Translations under genes and position numbers: made by a program
The notes under the pieces: model-generated
The model's database searches: none
The model's input: only the letters and a program-made list of their open reading frames with translations
Told to the model about the DNA's origin: nothing
Assembly: GCF_000014865.1 (NCBI RefSeq)
Contig: NC_008576.1
Span: 835,501-899,500, forward strand
Source: Magnetococcus marinus MC-1
GTDB taxonomy: Bacteria > Pseudomonadota > Magnetococcia > Magnetococcales > Magnetococcaceae
Reading direction: 5' to 3'
DNA length: 64,000 nt
In this document: piece by piece, positions 27,044 to 35,656 of the stretch
How positions within the stretch are numbered: position 1 is the stretch's first letter
Layout of the letters: every line of letters starts with the position of its first letter

Positions 27044-27949
27044 ATGAAAAAGCGGTTTGGGGTTGAAGGGTTGTGGCTGGCACTCATGATGTTTGTGGTG
27101 CCGGCCTTTGCAGAACCCACTGCCGAGGAGCGTTTGCGGGAGGTGGTTGGTATGTTGCAGCCTTCCCCCTGTGAATATTATTGGAATATTGATACCACCC
27201 GTACCCATGAGACCAAAAAGGGGGTCTTTACCGTCGCCTACATGGCCAAGTTAAGCGCGGACCAGTGGGCGGTGTTAATTGCCGCGCCCGATATGCTCAA
27301 GGGACGGGCCTTGTTGCGTCAGGGTGCGCACTACTGGACCCGCAATCCAGGGGAGCTGCAAAACCGCGAAATGCGGCCCAACCAAACCTTTTTGGGGGGG
27401 ATCTTGACCAATAAAGATCTGTTCCCCTTGATTTTGGAACAGAGCCATGCCGAGGTGGTGAGTGATGAGCGGCAAGCGCGAAAAGAAGAGAAACAAAAGG
27501 CTCTGTCGGAATATGATAAAATTGTGCAAAATGAGCGATTTGGAATTATGTTAGAGACGGGGCATCTGCGAATTAAAGACCGTTCTGGGGATGGGGTGCT
27601 GGCGGTGGGTGAAGCCCCACCACAACTGGTCATGCGGTTGACCCCACGACAGGGCGATAAGGTGGATGGCTATAATTATGCCATGCTGAGTGTGGATGCC
27701 GATAGCAACCGTCCCCGCTGGTTAAAGCTGTTTGGTGCGGGGGAGCGGCAGCTAAAATATTTTGTCTACAACGATTTTAAACGGATGTCCGATGGGCGTC
27801 CGCACCCAGGTCGGGTGGAGATCTTTAACGGCCTTAATAGTACTTTTAAAAGTGAAATGCTGCTGGGAACGTTGCAGTGCGGCCCACTGCCCGAGGATGC
27901 TTTTCAACCCAATCGTCTCTCTCAATTTGGTAAATTGCTGCTCCGTTAG
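27044..27949 (+). CDS. Outer-membrane lipoprotein-sorting-like (LolA-fold) secreted protein
   Basis: A 301-residue exported protein. The ATG at 27044 (AGGGA upstream) opens a signal peptide ending VVPAFA, with cleavage before EPTAEER; an earlier in-frame start at 26999 adds an unlikely basic extension. The mature part begins TAEERLREVVGMLQP and contains long beta-type stretches such as TKKGVFTVAYMAKL, RALLRQGAHYWTRNP and RQLKYFVYNDFKRMSDGRPHP. These resemble the TP_0789/LolA-like lipoprotein-sorting family, which carries hydrophobic ligands in the periplasm. No RND-type exporter, a frequent neighbour of that family, is nearby. Assignment is by overall pattern, so moderate. Confidence 0.6.
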   Translation: MKKRFGVEGLWLALMMFVVPAFAEPTAEERLREVVGMLQPSPCEYYWNIDTTRTHETKKGVFTVAYMAKLSADQWAVLIAAPDMLKGRALLRQGAHYWTRNPGELQNREMRPNQTFLGGILTNKDLFPLILEQSHAEVVSDERQARKEEKQKALSEYDKIVQNERFGIMLETGHLRIKDRSGDGVLAVGEAPPQLVMRLTPRQGDKVDGYNYAMLSVDADSNRPRWLKLFGAGERQLKYFVYNDFKRMSDGRPHPGRVEIFNGLNSTFKSEMLLGTLQCGPLPEDAFQPNRLSQFGKLLLR

Positions 27950-28045
27950 GCCCTTTAAGGGCGCAAATAGCGTTTTTATGGCGGTGCTGTGCGGTGTAAA
28001 AAATCTTTAATAGAGGCTGTGAGGGGGTTTCTGACGAAGCACAGA

Positions 28046-28074
28046 TTGACATCCTTGCGTCATATTGTTAGTCT
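28046..28074 (+). promoter_or_regulatory. Possible infA promoter
   Basis: TTGACA (28046-28051), 17-nt spacer, TAGTCT (28069-28074). The -35 is perfect and the -10 poor (3 of 6). It lies 77 nt before the infA start. Confidence 0.35.
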
Positions 28075-28150
28075 GCCCGTTTCATGCGCAGCAGGCCCTT
28101 TTGGCATGTGTCAAAATGGGGCCCAGGGATCGTTCAGAGGAGCACCTCCC

Positions 28151-28369
28151 TTGAGTAAAGAAGATGTCATTGAAATGGAAGGCACGGTTCTGGAGAACCT
28201 GCCCAACGCCATGTTTAAGGTAGAGTTGGAAAATAAGCATAGCTTATTGTGCCATATCTCGGGCCGTATGCGTAAAAACTACATTCGCATTCTGCCCGGC
28301 GACAAAGTTACGGTACAGCTAACCCCCTATGACCTGACCAAGGGACGGATCTCCTACCGTCACAAATAA
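28151..28369 (+). CDS. infA: Translation initiation factor IF-1
   Basis: A 72-residue OB-fold protein that binds the ribosomal A site with IF-2 and IF-3. The product matches IF-1 from end to end: [12 protein letters not shown] at the start, [10 protein letters not shown] in the middle, [19 protein letters not shown] and ending KGRISYRHK. The start is TTG, supported by AGAGGAG at 28136-28142 with 8-nt spacing and by exact agreement with the family N-terminus. The frame is open further upstream, but that extension is not IF-1-like. It lies about 100 nt before parE. Confidence 0.96.
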   Translation: MSKEDVIEMEGTVLENLPNAMFKVELENKHSLLCHISGRMRKNYIRILPGDKVTVQLTPYDLTKGRISYRHK

Positions 28370-28467
28370 GCTGTGGGGGCCGCAAGGCCCAGGTCATTCC
28401 ATCTTGATTTATCCGCTCCCATTCCGGTTTTCAGGGCGCTGTGCGCCCACCAGCGTTCGATGGTGCC

Positions 28468-30390
28468 ATGTCCGAGAGCTACGACGCGTCACAGATTGAG
28501 GTTCTGGAGGGGCTTGAGGGTATCCGCAAGCGCCCCGGCATGTATATTGGTGGTACCGACCTGCGGGCACTGCATCATCTGGTGGCCGAGGTGCTGGATA
28601 ATGCCATGGATGAAGCCGGGGAGGGGCATGCCGATAAAATCACCCTAACCCTGCATAAAGATGGCTCTGTGAGCGTGCTGGATAATGGCCGGGGCATTCC
28701 GGTGGCCCCCCATCCCCGCTATCCCGGTCAGTCGGCCCTTGAGGTGGTCTTCACCACCCTGCACTCTGGGGGTAAATTTAATAATGATGCCTATGCCACC
28801 TCGGCTGGTTTGCATGGGGTAGGGGTGTGTGCCGTCACGGCCCTCTCGGTGTGGACCGATGTGCAGGTTCACCGCGATGGTTATGTCTGGAACGCCCGCT
28901 TTAGTCGGGGCAAGGTGGAAACGCCGGTGGTGCGTGGCGATGAAAGTCGTCGGCGCAGCACCCGTGTGCAGTTTCAGCCCGATCCTGAGATTTTTCCCAG
29001 TACCATTCTGAACCCAGACCGCTTAATCGAAATGTGCCGCTCTCGCGCCTATCTTCAGCGTGGGGTACGCATGACGGTCAAGCTGGAGGCCAAGGGGGAA
29101 GAGCATCTTTTTCATTTTCCCAATGGGCTTTCCGACTTTATCCGTGAGATCTCCAAAGATAGTCGCTTGGTGGTGGAGGACCCCTTCGAGGGGCGCATTA
29201 CCGGTTTAGGGGATGCGGGCAAAAGCCGGGTAGAGTGGGCGATTTTGTGGGATGAGGTGGATGAGTCACGGTTGCGCTCCCACTGCAATACGGTGCCTAC
29301 CCCCGATGGCGGCGTGCATGAGGCGGGGTTTCGCGCCGCATTGCTGCGGGGTATGCGGGATTTTGCCGACTCCCGCAACATGATGCCCAAAAACGTGGCC
29401 CTCACCGGTGAGGATATTATGGGGGGCATGATGGGGGTCATCTCGCTGTTTATCCCCGATCCGCAATTCTCCGGGCAGACCAAGGATAAGCTCACCAACG
29501 GTTATGTTAGCCGTATGGTGGAGAGCGCCATTAAGGATAACCTAGACCACTGGCTGCATGGTCAACCCGAACGCGCGACCCGCTTGGTGGGGGCCATGAT
29601 TGAGCGGGCTCAAGAGCGCATCAATCGACGCAAAAAAACCCCGCTGGTCAAGCGCAAAAGCCCCACCAGTCGCCTGACCCTGCCGGGCAAATTGACCGAC
29701 TGTATTAAAACCGATCCCGATTTTACCGAGCTGTTTATTGTGGAGGGTGACTCTGCGGGTGGTTCGGCCAAACAAGCGCGGGACCGGCATACCCAGGCGA
29801 TTTTGCCGCTGCGGGGTAAAATTCTTAATGTGGAGCAGGCCAACTCGGAAAAATTTGAAAAAAATGCCGAGGTGCAAGCACTGACTACCGCCATCGGCTG
29901 TGGTGTGGGGCGGGCGTTTGATATCACCGCCTTGCGCTATGGGCGAGTCATTATCATGACCGATGCGGACGTGGATGGTGCCCATATTGCCTCGCTTTTG
30001 CTCACCTTTTTCTACCGTTTTATGCCGGATTTGGTGCACCGTGGGCATCTCTATCTGGCGCAGCCTCCGCTGTTTAAGGTAACGGTGGGGCGCGAGAGTG
30101 TGTATGCCCTGGATGAGCACGAAAAAGAGCGTGTCATCAACCGCCTAACCCGCTCCAAACCCAATGCTAAGGTGGAGATCTCACGCTTTAAGGGGCTAGG
30201 AGAGATGCCCCCGTCCCAGCTTAAAGAGACCACCATGCAGCCCTCTAGCCGCCGCCTGCTCAGGGTGATGGTGGATGATGACCATGTGACCAGCGATACC
30301 TTTGATCGGCTGATGGGGAAACGACCGGCTGAGCGCTTTAAATTTATCCAAGAGCACGCAGATTTTGCCAAGGGTGCTCTGGATATCTAA
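28468..30390 (+). CDS. parE: DNA topoisomerase IV subunit B
   Basis: ATPase subunit of topoisomerase IV, which decatenates daughter chromosomes. 640 residues from the ATG at 28468 (MSESYDASQIEVLEGLEG). The ATP-binding GHKL domain shows EVLDNAMDEA, DNGRGIP and GLHGVGVCAV. The TOPRIM domain has EGDSAGGSAKQARDR and DADVDGAHI. Length and lack of the insert found in proteobacterial GyrB favour ParE over GyrB. A GTG at 28441 is an alternative start; neither has a strong ribosome site. It lies about 100 nt after infA in the same direction, and the partner parC is not in the window. Confidence 0.92.
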   Translation: MSESYDASQIEVLEGLEGIRKRPGMYIGGTDLRALHHLVAEVLDNAMDEAGEGHADKITLTLHKDGSVSVLDNGRGIPVAPHPRYPGQSALEVVFTTLHSGGKFNNDAYATSAGLHGVGVCAVTALSVWTDVQVHRDGYVWNARFSRGKVETPVVRGDESRRRSTRVQFQPDPEIFPSTILNPDRLIEMCRSRAYLQRGVRMTVKLEAKGEEHLFHFPNGLSDFIREISKDSRLVVEDPFEGRITGLGDAGKSRVEWAILWDEVDESRLRSHCNTVPTPDGGVHEAGFRAALLRGMRDFADSRNMMPKNVALTGEDIMGGMMGVISLFIPDPQFSGQTKDKLTNGYVSRMVESAIKDNLDHWLHGQPERATRLVGAMIERAQERINRRKKTPLVKRKSPTSRLTLPGKLTDCIKTDPDFTELFIVEGDSAGGSAKQARDRHTQAILPLRGKILNVEQANSEKFEKNAEVQALTTAIGCGVGRAFDITALRYGRVIIMTDADVDGAHIASLLLTFFYRFMPDLVHRGHLYLAQPPLFKVTVGRESVYALDEHEKERVINRLTRSKPNAKVEISRFKGLGEMPPSQLKETTMQPSSRRLLRVMVDDDHVTSDTFDRLMGKRPAERFKFIQEHADFAKGALDI

Positions 30391-30970
30391 GTGTACTCGT
30401 CTATCGACAGGGGCGGCCTGTGTGGATTGGGTGGCCGCAAGGGGGGTGAGGCCCCATGTTGAAGCGTGTGGGGCTCTGCATGGCCATTGTTTTGCGGGTA
30501 GAGCTGCTTTGCCTTGGGGCCAAGGGTCGCCCTGCTGAGGGGGCGGTTGCGACCCAACATCCCACATTATCGAACCAGCCATAACCCCCATGATAAAATA
30601 AGCAAAAGCCCATGTGTCAGCCCGCTTGTCTGGTCTAACGGCTTTAAACATGTATTTTGTTTTTGAGTTCTCAAGTCAAACAAGCGTTGCTGCCGTGGTC
30701 GGAGCGTCACACCGCCTTGTGGTTGTAGGATCACTATGGGTAAAGTGCCTAAACGCTGGGGGTAACAAGGGGTGATGGGCGGTTTGCCGCTGGTATCCCG
30801 TGGTGTAACTGTGCTATGAAGCTGTATGTCGTCGGCTGGGGCGCGTGGCGGCGCAGAGGCGGTTTGTAGAATGCCTGTTGGGGCACAGCCGAGGGTGTTG
30901 AGTGCTGTGCAAGGGGTGTTACGATTCACACGGTCTACACATTAAGATGCCTGTCTGTGGTTGAGAAGAG
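30391..30970. other. 580-nt intergenic region before speA
   Basis: No gene is supported. The upstream half holds GC-rich imperfect repeats but no clean terminator with T-run. A mini-frame of nine codons (30736-30765) follows an AGGA. It has no arginine run and no attenuator-like structure, so it is not called as a leader peptide. A minus-strand open frame across 30567-30929 lacks family features and a ribosome site. Confidence 0.5.
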
Positions 30971-32926
30971 GTGATCCTCATCTCTCCTGCGATGGGCTTT
31001 TTGTTCTCCTTGCAAGGGATGGATAGAGCATTGACTACGCAATCAGCACCTGCTACCGCTTGGACCATTGAAGAGAGCATGGAGCTCTACCGCACCCAAG
31101 GGTGGGGTTTGGGATATGTGCATGTGGATGCCGAGGGGGATCTAACCATTACCCCGGGCAGCCAACCCCATATTGAGTCCATCAGCCTGCCAAAGTTGGT
31201 GGATGATGTGGAGGCGATGGGGTTTCAAGGCCCGATGTTGATCCGTTTTGGCGGGATTTTGCAAGATCGAATCACCCGTTTGAACCGTGCTTTTACAGAA
31301 TCCCGCAGTCGATTGAATTATGCCGGGCACTATCAGGGTGTTTACCCGGTCAAAGTTAATCAAGATCGCCATGTGGTCTCTGAGGTGGTGGCCAGCGGTA
31401 CCCCGATGGGGTTGGAGGTGGGCTCTAAACCAGAGCTGGTGCTGGCGATGGCCTATATGGACCGTACCCCGCTGATTATCTGTAATGGCTATAAAGACCG
31501 AGACTATATTGAGCTGGCGCTGCGGGCTACAGGGTTGGGTTTTCCCATCTTTGTGGTGGTGGATCGGCTGGAAGAGTTGGCTCCCATCATTGATCTGGCG
31601 AAGAGTTTAAATGTCTCACCCAACCTGGGGTTGCGGGCACGATTGCTCACCGAGGGGGTGGGCAAATGGTCAGAGTCGGCAGGGGGCTTTTCCAAATTTG
31701 GGTTGACCGCGGGTGAGATCTTGTTGGCGGTTAATCAGTTGGAGCGGGAGGGGCTGAAAGAGAGTCTAAAACTGTTGCACATGCACCAGGGTTCACAGAT
31801 CTCGCTGCTGGATGTGGTGCGCCAGAGCGCCCAAGAGATTGTACGCTTCTATTTGGAGCTGCGCAAAATGGGCTGCCCCATTGAGTATGTGGATGTGGGC
31901 GGTGGTTTGGGTGTGGATTATGAGGGGTTAAGCAGCAGTGCCCCGTGTAGCGTCAACTACTCCTTGGGTCAATATGCCGATGCCCTGTTGGGGGTGTTTG
32001 CCGAGCGCTGCCGCGAGGCTGGTGCACCAGAGCCCAATGTGGTCACGGAGAGTGGACGAGCATTGACCGCCCCCCATGCGGTGCTGGTGGTGGAAGTTAT
32101 GGGCTGGAGTGAGCCGGTTGGGCGAGATCCGGCCCCAGAGACCATCCCCGAACAGGCTCCCGAGGTGCAGACGCTGCACACCTTGGCCATGGAGTTTGAT
32201 AAAGAGCGCGCCGACCTGATCTGGGAACAGGCGCTGATGTTGTTCGAGTCAATTAAGCAAGGCTTTGTACTGGGCCGTCTGGATTTGACCGCGCGCAGTA
32301 TTGCCGAGCGGGTGATGGTGCATTTGGGGCGGTTGGTGCATGAGGCAAAAGGGCAGGACCCTAAGCCTGAGTCCCGTTTGCAGGGGTATGTGTCGGAGCG
32401 CTATTTGACCAATTTTTCCATGTTTCAATCGCTGCCGGATGCGTGGGCCATTGGTCAGTTGTTTCCCATTATGCCGTTGCAGCGTTTGCATGAAGAGCCC
32501 GCCGCTGAGGCTATTTTGCAGGATTTAACCTGTGATTCGGATGGCCAAGTTAAACGGTTTATTGGGGTGCAAGGGGAGAATGCCACACTGCCGGTACATC
32601 ACCCTGGGCCAACGGAACGCTACCGCTTGGGCTTTTTTCTGGTGGGGGCCTACCAGGAGATATTGGGGGATTACCATAACCTGTTTGGGGATACCCATGT
32701 GGTGGAAGTAGGCTTAAAAGCCGATGGTAGTATGGCAAAGCCGGTGGTGCGCCGGGGGCAACGCAGCGTGGACGTGCTGAAAGCGGTCTCGTATGAACCC
32801 TCGGAACTGTATGATGCTGTAGGCCGTTTGGCGCGGGGTGCTTGCAAAGATGACCGCGCGGCCCAGTTTATTGAGGCCTATGCCCGCTTGGTGAAGGGAT
32901 GCCCCTATTTGACCTCACGGTCATGA
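30971..32926 (+). CDS. speA: Biosynthetic arginine decarboxylase
   Basis: PLP enzyme decarboxylating arginine to agmatine, the first step of polyamine synthesis by the agmatine route. It is 651 residues, close to the E. coli enzyme. GVYPVKVNQ carries the PLP lysine (K128). HMHQGSQISLLDVV and YVDVGGGLGVDY are the cofactor-phosphate segments, and VTESGRALTA is typical of the fold type III alanine-racemase-like barrel. The N-terminus is uncertain: GTG at 30971 opens the frame, while ATGs at 30992 and 31019 also precede the conserved core starting WTIEESMELYR. No agmatinase or agmatine deiminase gene is nearby. Confidence 0.93.
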   Translation: MILISPAMGFLFSLQGMDRALTTQSAPATAWTIEESMELYRTQGWGLGYVHVDAEGDLTITPGSQPHIESISLPKLVDDVEAMGFQGPMLIRFGGILQDRITRLNRAFTESRSRLNYAGHYQGVYPVKVNQDRHVVSEVVASGTPMGLEVGSKPELVLAMAYMDRTPLIICNGYKDRDYIELALRATGLGFPIFVVVDRLEELAPIIDLAKSLNVSPNLGLRARLLTEGVGKWSESAGGFSKFGLTAGEILLAVNQLEREGLKESLKLLHMHQGSQISLLDVVRQSAQEIVRFYLELRKMGCPIEYVDVGGGLGVDYEGLSSSAPCSVNYSLGQYADALLGVFAERCREAGAPEPNVVTESGRALTAPHAVLVVEVMGWSEPVGRDPAPETIPEQAPEVQTLHTLAMEFDKERADLIWEQALMLFESIKQGFVLGRLDLTARSIAERVMVHLGRLVHEAKGQDPKPESRLQGYVSERYLTNFSMFQSLPDAWAIGQLFPIMPLQRLHEEPAAEAILQDLTCDSDGQVKRFIGVQGENATLPVHHPGPTERYRLGFFLVGAYQEILGDYHNLFGDTHVVEVGLKADGSMAKPVVRRGQRSVDVLKAVSYEPSELYDAVGRLARGACKDDRAAQFIEAYARLVKGCPYLTSRS

Positions 32927-33042
32927 TGGGTCTGGTGGGTCATCTTCTTTTGGGGAAAGAGGTTTTTAAAGATGGCGCGGTTTGTCCCAAGATTTTTACT
33001 GGGGATCTGGGTATGATGGCCTAGATAACTTTTGCGGGACCT

Positions 33043-34434
33043 ATGTTAAGAACCTCTTTTGATCGGTGTGGTTGGAGATCTATTGTGTCTGATTCACGTT
33101 ATGAATTCACGGTTAGCAGTGTGCTAAAACCAGCGCGTTGGGCATTTTTGGCGGCGCTTGTAGTGGGTTTACCGCTTGGTGCGTTACAGGCGCAGGAGCA
33201 GCACCCCTTCGCCGCAGCAGTGATGCAGGCTTTGCAGACAAATCCCGATGTTCGCTCCAGTCGAGCCAGTCTGGATAGTGCCAAAGAGAAGCCGGTTGGT
33301 ACCACGGCGGCATTGCGACCAACCATAACTTTTACCAGTACAGCCACCCACACGGCCAGTTTTTATGGTACCACCAAAAGCAAATCAGACCCACGTGCGT
33401 ACAAGTTGGATCTCAGTCAGCCCATCTACAACAAACAGCTCTTTGTGGCCGATGAACAGGCGATGCCCTATGTCGAGGCCGCAAAAGAGGATGTGCAAAA
33501 TACACTGCAAGATACCATCTTGAGTGTGGCCGAGGTTTATGTCGGGTTATTGGAGGCGCAAGAGGTCGCCGCGCTGTCGGTCAATAATTTAAAAGTGACC
33601 AGCAGCCAGTTAGAGGCCACCCGAGCCCGTTTTGAGGTGGGTGAAATCACCCGTACCGATGTGCGCCAAGGGGAAGCCCGGGTTGCCAGTGCCGAGGCAC
33701 AGGTCAAGAGCAATCAAAATGCTGTAAGCGTGAGCGAAGCCAAATATCGTGAAGTGGTGGGCATGCCTCCTCCTCAACAGATGCCTGTTCCCAGTGTTGA
33801 GGATGCCCTGATGCATCGGGATTTGGATCAACTCATCGCCCAGGCAGAGGCCCATCGTCCCGATTTATTGGCCGCGCAAGAGCGCTTAAAGGTCGATCAG
33901 TTGGGGGTTAATTATGCCCGTGCAGGTCACTACCCAACCCTGACTTTTTCGGCCAATGGTACCTTTACGGATGATGCGGAGATCTCCACCAAGACCCAGG
34001 ACAGCCGTGCCTATACCTTTGTGTTAACGGCAGAGGTGCCGGTTTATGAGGGGGGTGGAACCCAGTCCACGCTGCGCCAAGCCAAGCATACACTGGCGGC
34101 CTCTCGTGCCGATTTGGACAGCCAAGTGTTGCAGATCCGACGTGAGGTTGAAGAGGCCCTGCTTAACTACCGCAGTGCGCTGGCCGTGGTCACTTCGTAT
34201 GAGTCCGCATTAGCGGCCTCCCAGGACGCCCTAAACGGTGTGGAGCAGGAGTTCCAGGTGGGTACCCGCACCGCTCTGGATCTGTTGGATCAGCAAAATG
34301 AAGTGTTTAGAAATCAGACCGAACTGGCTAAACAGCGCTTTAATGTGATTTTGGCCCGTTTCCGTTTGTTAAGTGCAACGGGTGAGTTGACTTTGGCAAA
34401 TCTGGGGTTGACACAAGAGGTTGCCTCTAAATAA
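33043..34434 (+). CDS. TolC-family outer-membrane efflux/secretion channel
   Basis: A 463-residue TolC-like protein forming the outer-membrane barrel and periplasmic tunnel for efflux pumps or type I secretion. A signal sequence (WAFLAALVVGLPLGALQA, cleavage before QEQHP) is followed by two pseudo-repeats: YVGLLEAQEVAALSVNNLKV with EVGEITRTDVRQGEARVA, and NYRSALAVVTSYESALAASQ with QVGTRTALDLLDQQNEVFR. The G-T-R-T-x-x-D-x-L pattern is a TolC hallmark. The start is open: ATG 33043 gives a long n-region, and GTG 33121 gives a compact signal peptide. It could serve the T1SS locus at 41-64 kb, but it is 7 kb away and that link is a guess. Confidence 0.88.
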   Translation: MLRTSFDRCGWRSIVSDSRYEFTVSSVLKPARWAFLAALVVGLPLGALQAQEQHPFAAAVMQALQTNPDVRSSRASLDSAKEKPVGTTAALRPTITFTSTATHTASFYGTTKSKSDPRAYKLDLSQPIYNKQLFVADEQAMPYVEAAKEDVQNTLQDTILSVAEVYVGLLEAQEVAALSVNNLKVTSSQLEATRARFEVGEITRTDVRQGEARVASAEAQVKSNQNAVSVSEAKYREVVGMPPPQQMPVPSVEDALMHRDLDQLIAQAEAHRPDLLAAQERLKVDQLGVNYARAGHYPTLTFSANGTFTDDAEISTKTQDSRAYTFVLTAEVPVYEGGGTQSTLRQAKHTLAASRADLDSQVLQIRREVEEALLNYRSALAVVTSYESALAASQDALNGVEQEFQVGTRTALDLLDQQNEVFRNQTELAKQRFNVILARFRLLSATGELTLANLGLTQEVASK

Positions 34435-34472
34435 TTGGGATTATGGCCTGCTGTATGTTGAAAGGTACTGAA

Positions 34473-34703
34473 ATGAAAGAGAAAATATTGGCAGTGTTGG
34501 CAGAGATTCGCCCCATGTTGCAACGAGACGGTGGGGATGTTGAGTTTGTGGACCTTACCGAAGATAACGTTGTGCAGGTGCGTCTGCGTGGTGCGTGTGG
34601 TAGCTGTCCCGGCGCGATGATGACGCTCAAGGGCGGTATTGAGCGGCTGATGAAAGAGCGTATTCCAGAGGTTCATTCGGTTGAGAATGTCCCCTTTCAA
34701 TAG
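34473..34703 (+). CDS. NifU C-terminal domain (NfuA-like) Fe-S carrier protein
   Basis: A 76-residue stand-alone NifU-C domain, which carries or delivers Fe-S clusters. The ATG at 34473 follows AAAGGT; the in-frame ATG at 34443 adds a short unconserved leader. RDGGDVEFVDL and the CxxC C42-C45 (RGACGSCPGAMMTLKGGIE) are diagnostic. Unlike E. coli NfuA it lacks the N-terminal degenerate A-type scaffold domain, as in many alphaproteobacterial or cyanobacterial Nfu proteins. It lies between the TolC-type gene and ampD with short gaps. Confidence 0.92.
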   Translation: MKEKILAVLAEIRPMLQRDGGDVEFVDLTEDNVVQVRLRGACGSCPGAMMTLKGGIERLMKERIPEVHSVENVPFQ

Positions 34704-34718
34704 GGGTTGTTTAAGGGT

Positions 34719-35270
34719 ATGACAAGCCTGTTTCGGTATCTGCCCTCTCCCCACTGTGATGAGCGTCCGGTGGGGGAGGTGGTGGAGCTGCTGGTGGTAC
34801 ATGCCATTAGCCTGCCCCCGGGTCAATTTGGGGGTGGCTGGATTGACGACCTGTTCATGGGGGTGTTGGATGCCCAAGCTGACCCCTATTTTGTTGGCAT
34901 TGCATCGTTGCGGGTGGCCGCGCATTTTTTGATTGGTCGTGATGGCGGCATAACCCAATATGTACCGCTTAGTAAACGCGGCTGGCATGCGGGTGAAAGT
35001 GTGTGGCAGGGCCGACCACGCTGCAATGATTTTTCCATCGGTGTTGAGTTGGAAGGGGATGAAGAGCACCCCTTTGCAGCCATTCAATATCAACGTCTGG
35101 CCCAGTTAACACGTACGTTACAGCAACGACTGCCCCGTTTGGTGGAGGTTGTAGGCCACCAAGATATCGCCCCGGGTCGCAAGTGGGATCCGGGTCGGCA
35201 GTTTGACTGGCCAAGGTTTAGGGCCATGTTGCCCCACGTTGAACCCCTAGATCTGCCCATCATTGCATAG
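34719..35270 (+). CDS. ampD: 1,6-anhydro-N-acetylmuramyl-L-alanine amidase
   Basis: Zinc amidase that removes the peptide from cytoplasmic anhydro-muropeptides in murein recycling; its loss induces AmpC in some bacteria. 183 residues from the ATG at 34719 (AGGGG 12 nt upstream; a TTG at 34707 is in frame). Zinc-ligand and catalytic motifs are LVVHAISLPPG, the central GVELEGDE glutamate, and VVGHQDIAPGRKWDPG with the second His and the Asp. No signal peptide is present, consistent with a cytoplasmic AmpD rather than the envelope enzyme AmiD. Mpl, which reuses the released tripeptide, is encoded about 390 nt downstream. Confidence 0.94.
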   Translation: MTSLFRYLPSPHCDERPVGEVVELLVVHAISLPPGQFGGGWIDDLFMGVLDAQADPYFVGIASLRVAAHFLIGRDGGITQYVPLSKRGWHAGESVWQGRPRCNDFSIGVELEGDEEHPFAAIQYQRLAQLTRTLQQRLPRLVEVVGHQDIAPGRKWDPGRQFDWPRFRAMLPHVEPLDLPIIA

Positions 35271-35656
35271 CTTGGGTTTACTTCCCCTTTTTAGCGGTAT
35301 GCATCGTGCGCAAGGTTTGGATCGCGTAGGGGGTGCAAACTCTGCGCAGCGCCCATATGGGGGCGTTCATAAAAACACATCGTTGTTCATTTTCGCGAAA
35401 GTATAAACCGTGCTAGCCCTTGTCAGCTGTGGCTGGGAGCGTCTATGAGGTTGTAAAGGACGTCCTTAACGAGGGCTTGTTTTGTTAATGAGTGGGCTGC
35501 ATAACAGCACTTTGTCGAATAGGCTAGCTTTTGGGCATCCCAGGCCCCTCGCTGGGTTGCTTGCGTGGAAGAACACGGGGTGTGTGACGCCATAAAAAGG
35601 GCTATTATCGTTTTCCTCAGCATACTTTCTGGACCTTTACGAACGGATATACAGTT
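35271..35656. other. Intergenic region between ampD and mpl
   Basis: 386 nt with no supported gene. An open frame on the minus strand (35423-35791) runs into mpl and has no recognisable features. The region is AT-richer around 35360-35410 and 35590-35620, where the mpl promoter may lie, but no clear -35/-10 pair was found. Confidence 0.4.

Noticed and set aside
30736-30765. Nine-codon frame after AGGA upstream of speA
   Set aside because: No arginine codons and no attenuator-type alternative hairpins, so a leader-peptide role is not supported.
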